Shown piece by piece: positions 63,184 to 64,000 of a stretch of 64,000 nt of DNA. The position numbers were made by a program, and so were the translations under genes. Within the stretch, counting starts at the first letter, position 1, and each line of letters begins with the position of its first letter. The notes under the pieces are model-generated. The model saw nothing but the letters and a program-made list of their open reading frames with translations, did not search any database and had not been told where the DNA came from. Source of the DNA: a bacterium (GTDB lineage Bacteria > Bacteroidota > Bacteroidia > Flavobacteriales_D > Crocinitomicaceae); NCBI GenBank assembly GCA_024742305.1, contig JANSYQ010000005.1, forward strand, positions 121,642 through 185,641. The letters run 5' to 3'.

Positions 63184-63825
63184 ATGAAAAGTTTACTGTT
63201 GCTCCCTTTAGCATTTTTCTCATTGATGTCTTGCGCACAGCATTCATCGGAACCCCTTGACAAACCAAGTCAGGAAGAATTGGATTCTCTACAAACCGCT
63301 TATTTTGCCAGCGGCTGTTTTTGGTGTGTAGAGGCAGTTTTTGAGTCGGTTAATGGTGTTTCGGAAGCTGTTTCGGGCTATGCCGGAGGAGAAAAACCGA
63401 ATCCTACGTATGAATTCGTGAGTTCGGGAAACTCCAAGCATGCAGAGACGGTACAAGTATATTACGATTCCTCGAAAGTGAGTTTTGAAACTTTGGTGGA
63501 GGTGTTTTTTATGTCGCACGATCCGTCCACGAAAAACGCGCAGGGACCAGATCACGGACCTCAATACCGTTCCATTGCCTTTTATCAAAATGAAAAAGAA
63601 GAAGCGATCATTCGCAAGAAAATCAAGGAATATCGAGAGGCGCAGACTTTTTCTCGAATCACGACTGAGGTAACCGAATTGGATGTTTTTTACAAAGCGG
63701 AAGACTATCATCAGGATTACGAGCGACTGCATCCAAATCAAGGGTATATTAAGGCGGTGTCTATTCCAAGATTGAATCGTTTTAAGAAGAAAATGCCTTG
63801 GGTACTGAAGGACGGACAGCATTAA
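63184..63825 (+). CDS. msrA: Peptide-methionine (S)-S-oxide reductase, exported
   Basis: 213 residues. MsrA active site GCFWC at 44-48 (catalytic Cys45) and the downstream DHGPQYRSIAFYQNEKE. Unlike the cytoplasmic E. coli enzyme it begins with a lipoprotein-type signal (FFSLMSCAQ, Cys17), so it should act in the periplasm or outer surface, repairing envelope proteins. Confidence 0.93.
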   Translation: MKSLLLLPLAFFSLMSCAQHSSEPLDKPSQEELDSLQTAYFASGCFWCVEAVFESVNGVSEAVSGYAGGEKPNPTYEFVSSGNSKHAETVQVYYDSSKVSFETLVEVFFMSHDPSTKNAQGPDHGPQYRSIAFYQNEKEEAIIRKKIKEYREAQTFSRITTEVTELDVFYKAEDYHQDYERLHPNQGYIKAVSIPRLNRFKKKMPWVLKDGQH

Positions 63826-63840
63826 ATTACTTTTATTTGG

Positions 63841-63870
63841 GGCGACCACGGAGGCACAAAGAGCACGGAG
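63841..63870 (+). repeat. Copy of the GGCGACCACGGAGGCACAAAG repeat near the contig end
   Basis: Related to both ends of the element at 51452-51606. It lies immediately before the foreign-looking terminal segment. Confidence 0.6.
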
Positions 63871-63874
63871 ACAA

Positions 63875-64000
63875 TCAGAGTTTTGGAGTGCACGGGGTGA
63901 TCACTTTGTGCAACGCCACGACCCGATCGGCGATCTGCTGCACCTCTCCGAGCCGGTGACTGATGTAGACGATCGCGACACCCGCCGCCCGCAGCTCGTC
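63875..64000 (-). CDS. Fragment of a sugar ABC-transporter ATPase, foreign to the window
   Basis: On the minus strand the frame open from the window edge encodes [20 protein letters not shown] then QIADRVVAL, the D-loop/H-loop region typical of RbsA/XylG-type sugar ATPases. After about residue 30 the match stops and the frame runs to a stop at 63875-63877. From ~63910 on, GC is about 65% against about 42% in the rest, and codon use is actinobacterial or proteobacterial in style. The junction lies near 63900. More likely an assembly chimera than a real gene. Confidence 0.6.
   Translation of the reverse strand, partial: DELRAAGVAIVYISHRLGEVQQIADRVVALHKVITPCTPKL

Overview
The window reads as a chromosomal segment of a Bacteroidota bacterium, most likely order Flavobacteriales (Cryomorphaceae or Crocinitomicaceae-like). 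Five things support this: promoters of the Bacteroidota type (TTG, 17-21 bp, TAnnTTTG), type IX secretion C-terminal sorting domains, an L21 protein with a long SAP/Rho-N-like tail, the gene order of the division and cell wall cluster, and family-specific small proteins (Lacal_2735, TIGR03643). Coding density is high, with many 1-14 nt overlaps. I see no rRNA, tRNA, CRISPR array or insertion sequence.

Layout. 0.2-9.6 kb: a PAS histidine kinase, a PhnA-like zinc protein, purM-prfA-pyrF, an RND/MMPL exporter and a polyprenyl synthase. 9.7-17.1 kb: an envelope-stress ECF sigma factor with anti-sigma and CnrX/Spy-like partners, a T9SS cargo protein, a serine hydrolase, two tandem Cys-motif membrane proteins and a PrcB-like lipoprotein. 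17.2-21.9 kb: an NYN-domain protein, then a compact leftward photolyase operon (degenerate SDR, Lacal_2735, TIGR03643, domain-swapped photolyase, cryptochrome/photolyase, DUF2256) behind one promoter with a palindromic operator. 22-25.2 kb: a DUF900 hydrolase, a T9SS protein and a membrane protein. 25.4-41.9 kb: the leftward dcw cluster mraZ-rsmH-ftsL-ftsI-murE-mraY-murD-(MurD-domain-like gene)-ftsW-murG-murC-ftsQ-ftsA-ftsZ-yqeY, driven from a promoter flanked by probable MraZ boxes.

42.2-45.7 kb: an EamA transporter, then an envelope-polymer acylation module made of an MBOAT acyltransferase, a DltD-like SGNH protein and an unannotated 37-residue membrane microprotein ending in the F-x-Y-x-x-F acyl-shuttle motif. 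45.9-50 kb: rplU-rpmA, serS and two tandem double-OmpA proteins. 50.2-55.5 kb: a molybdenum cofactor cluster (moeA, ModE-like, mobA, moaD, moaE, moaCB fusion, moaA). 55.6-56.9 kb: two secreted proteins. 57.1-60.4 kb: an AT-rich SIR2-HerA anti-phage defence pair. 60.7-63.8 kb: a lipoprotein, a TPR protein and msrA.

Two observations run across the window. A 23-24 bp dispersed element (core CTCGACAAGCTCGA) occurs between genes, sometimes as long palindromes, and also in frame inside murC, murG, an ompA-like gene and a membrane protein gene, which recalls the Rickettsia palindromic elements. The last ~100 bases are GC-rich and encode a sugar ABC-transporter ATPase fragment foreign to the rest; this looks like a chimeric contig end.
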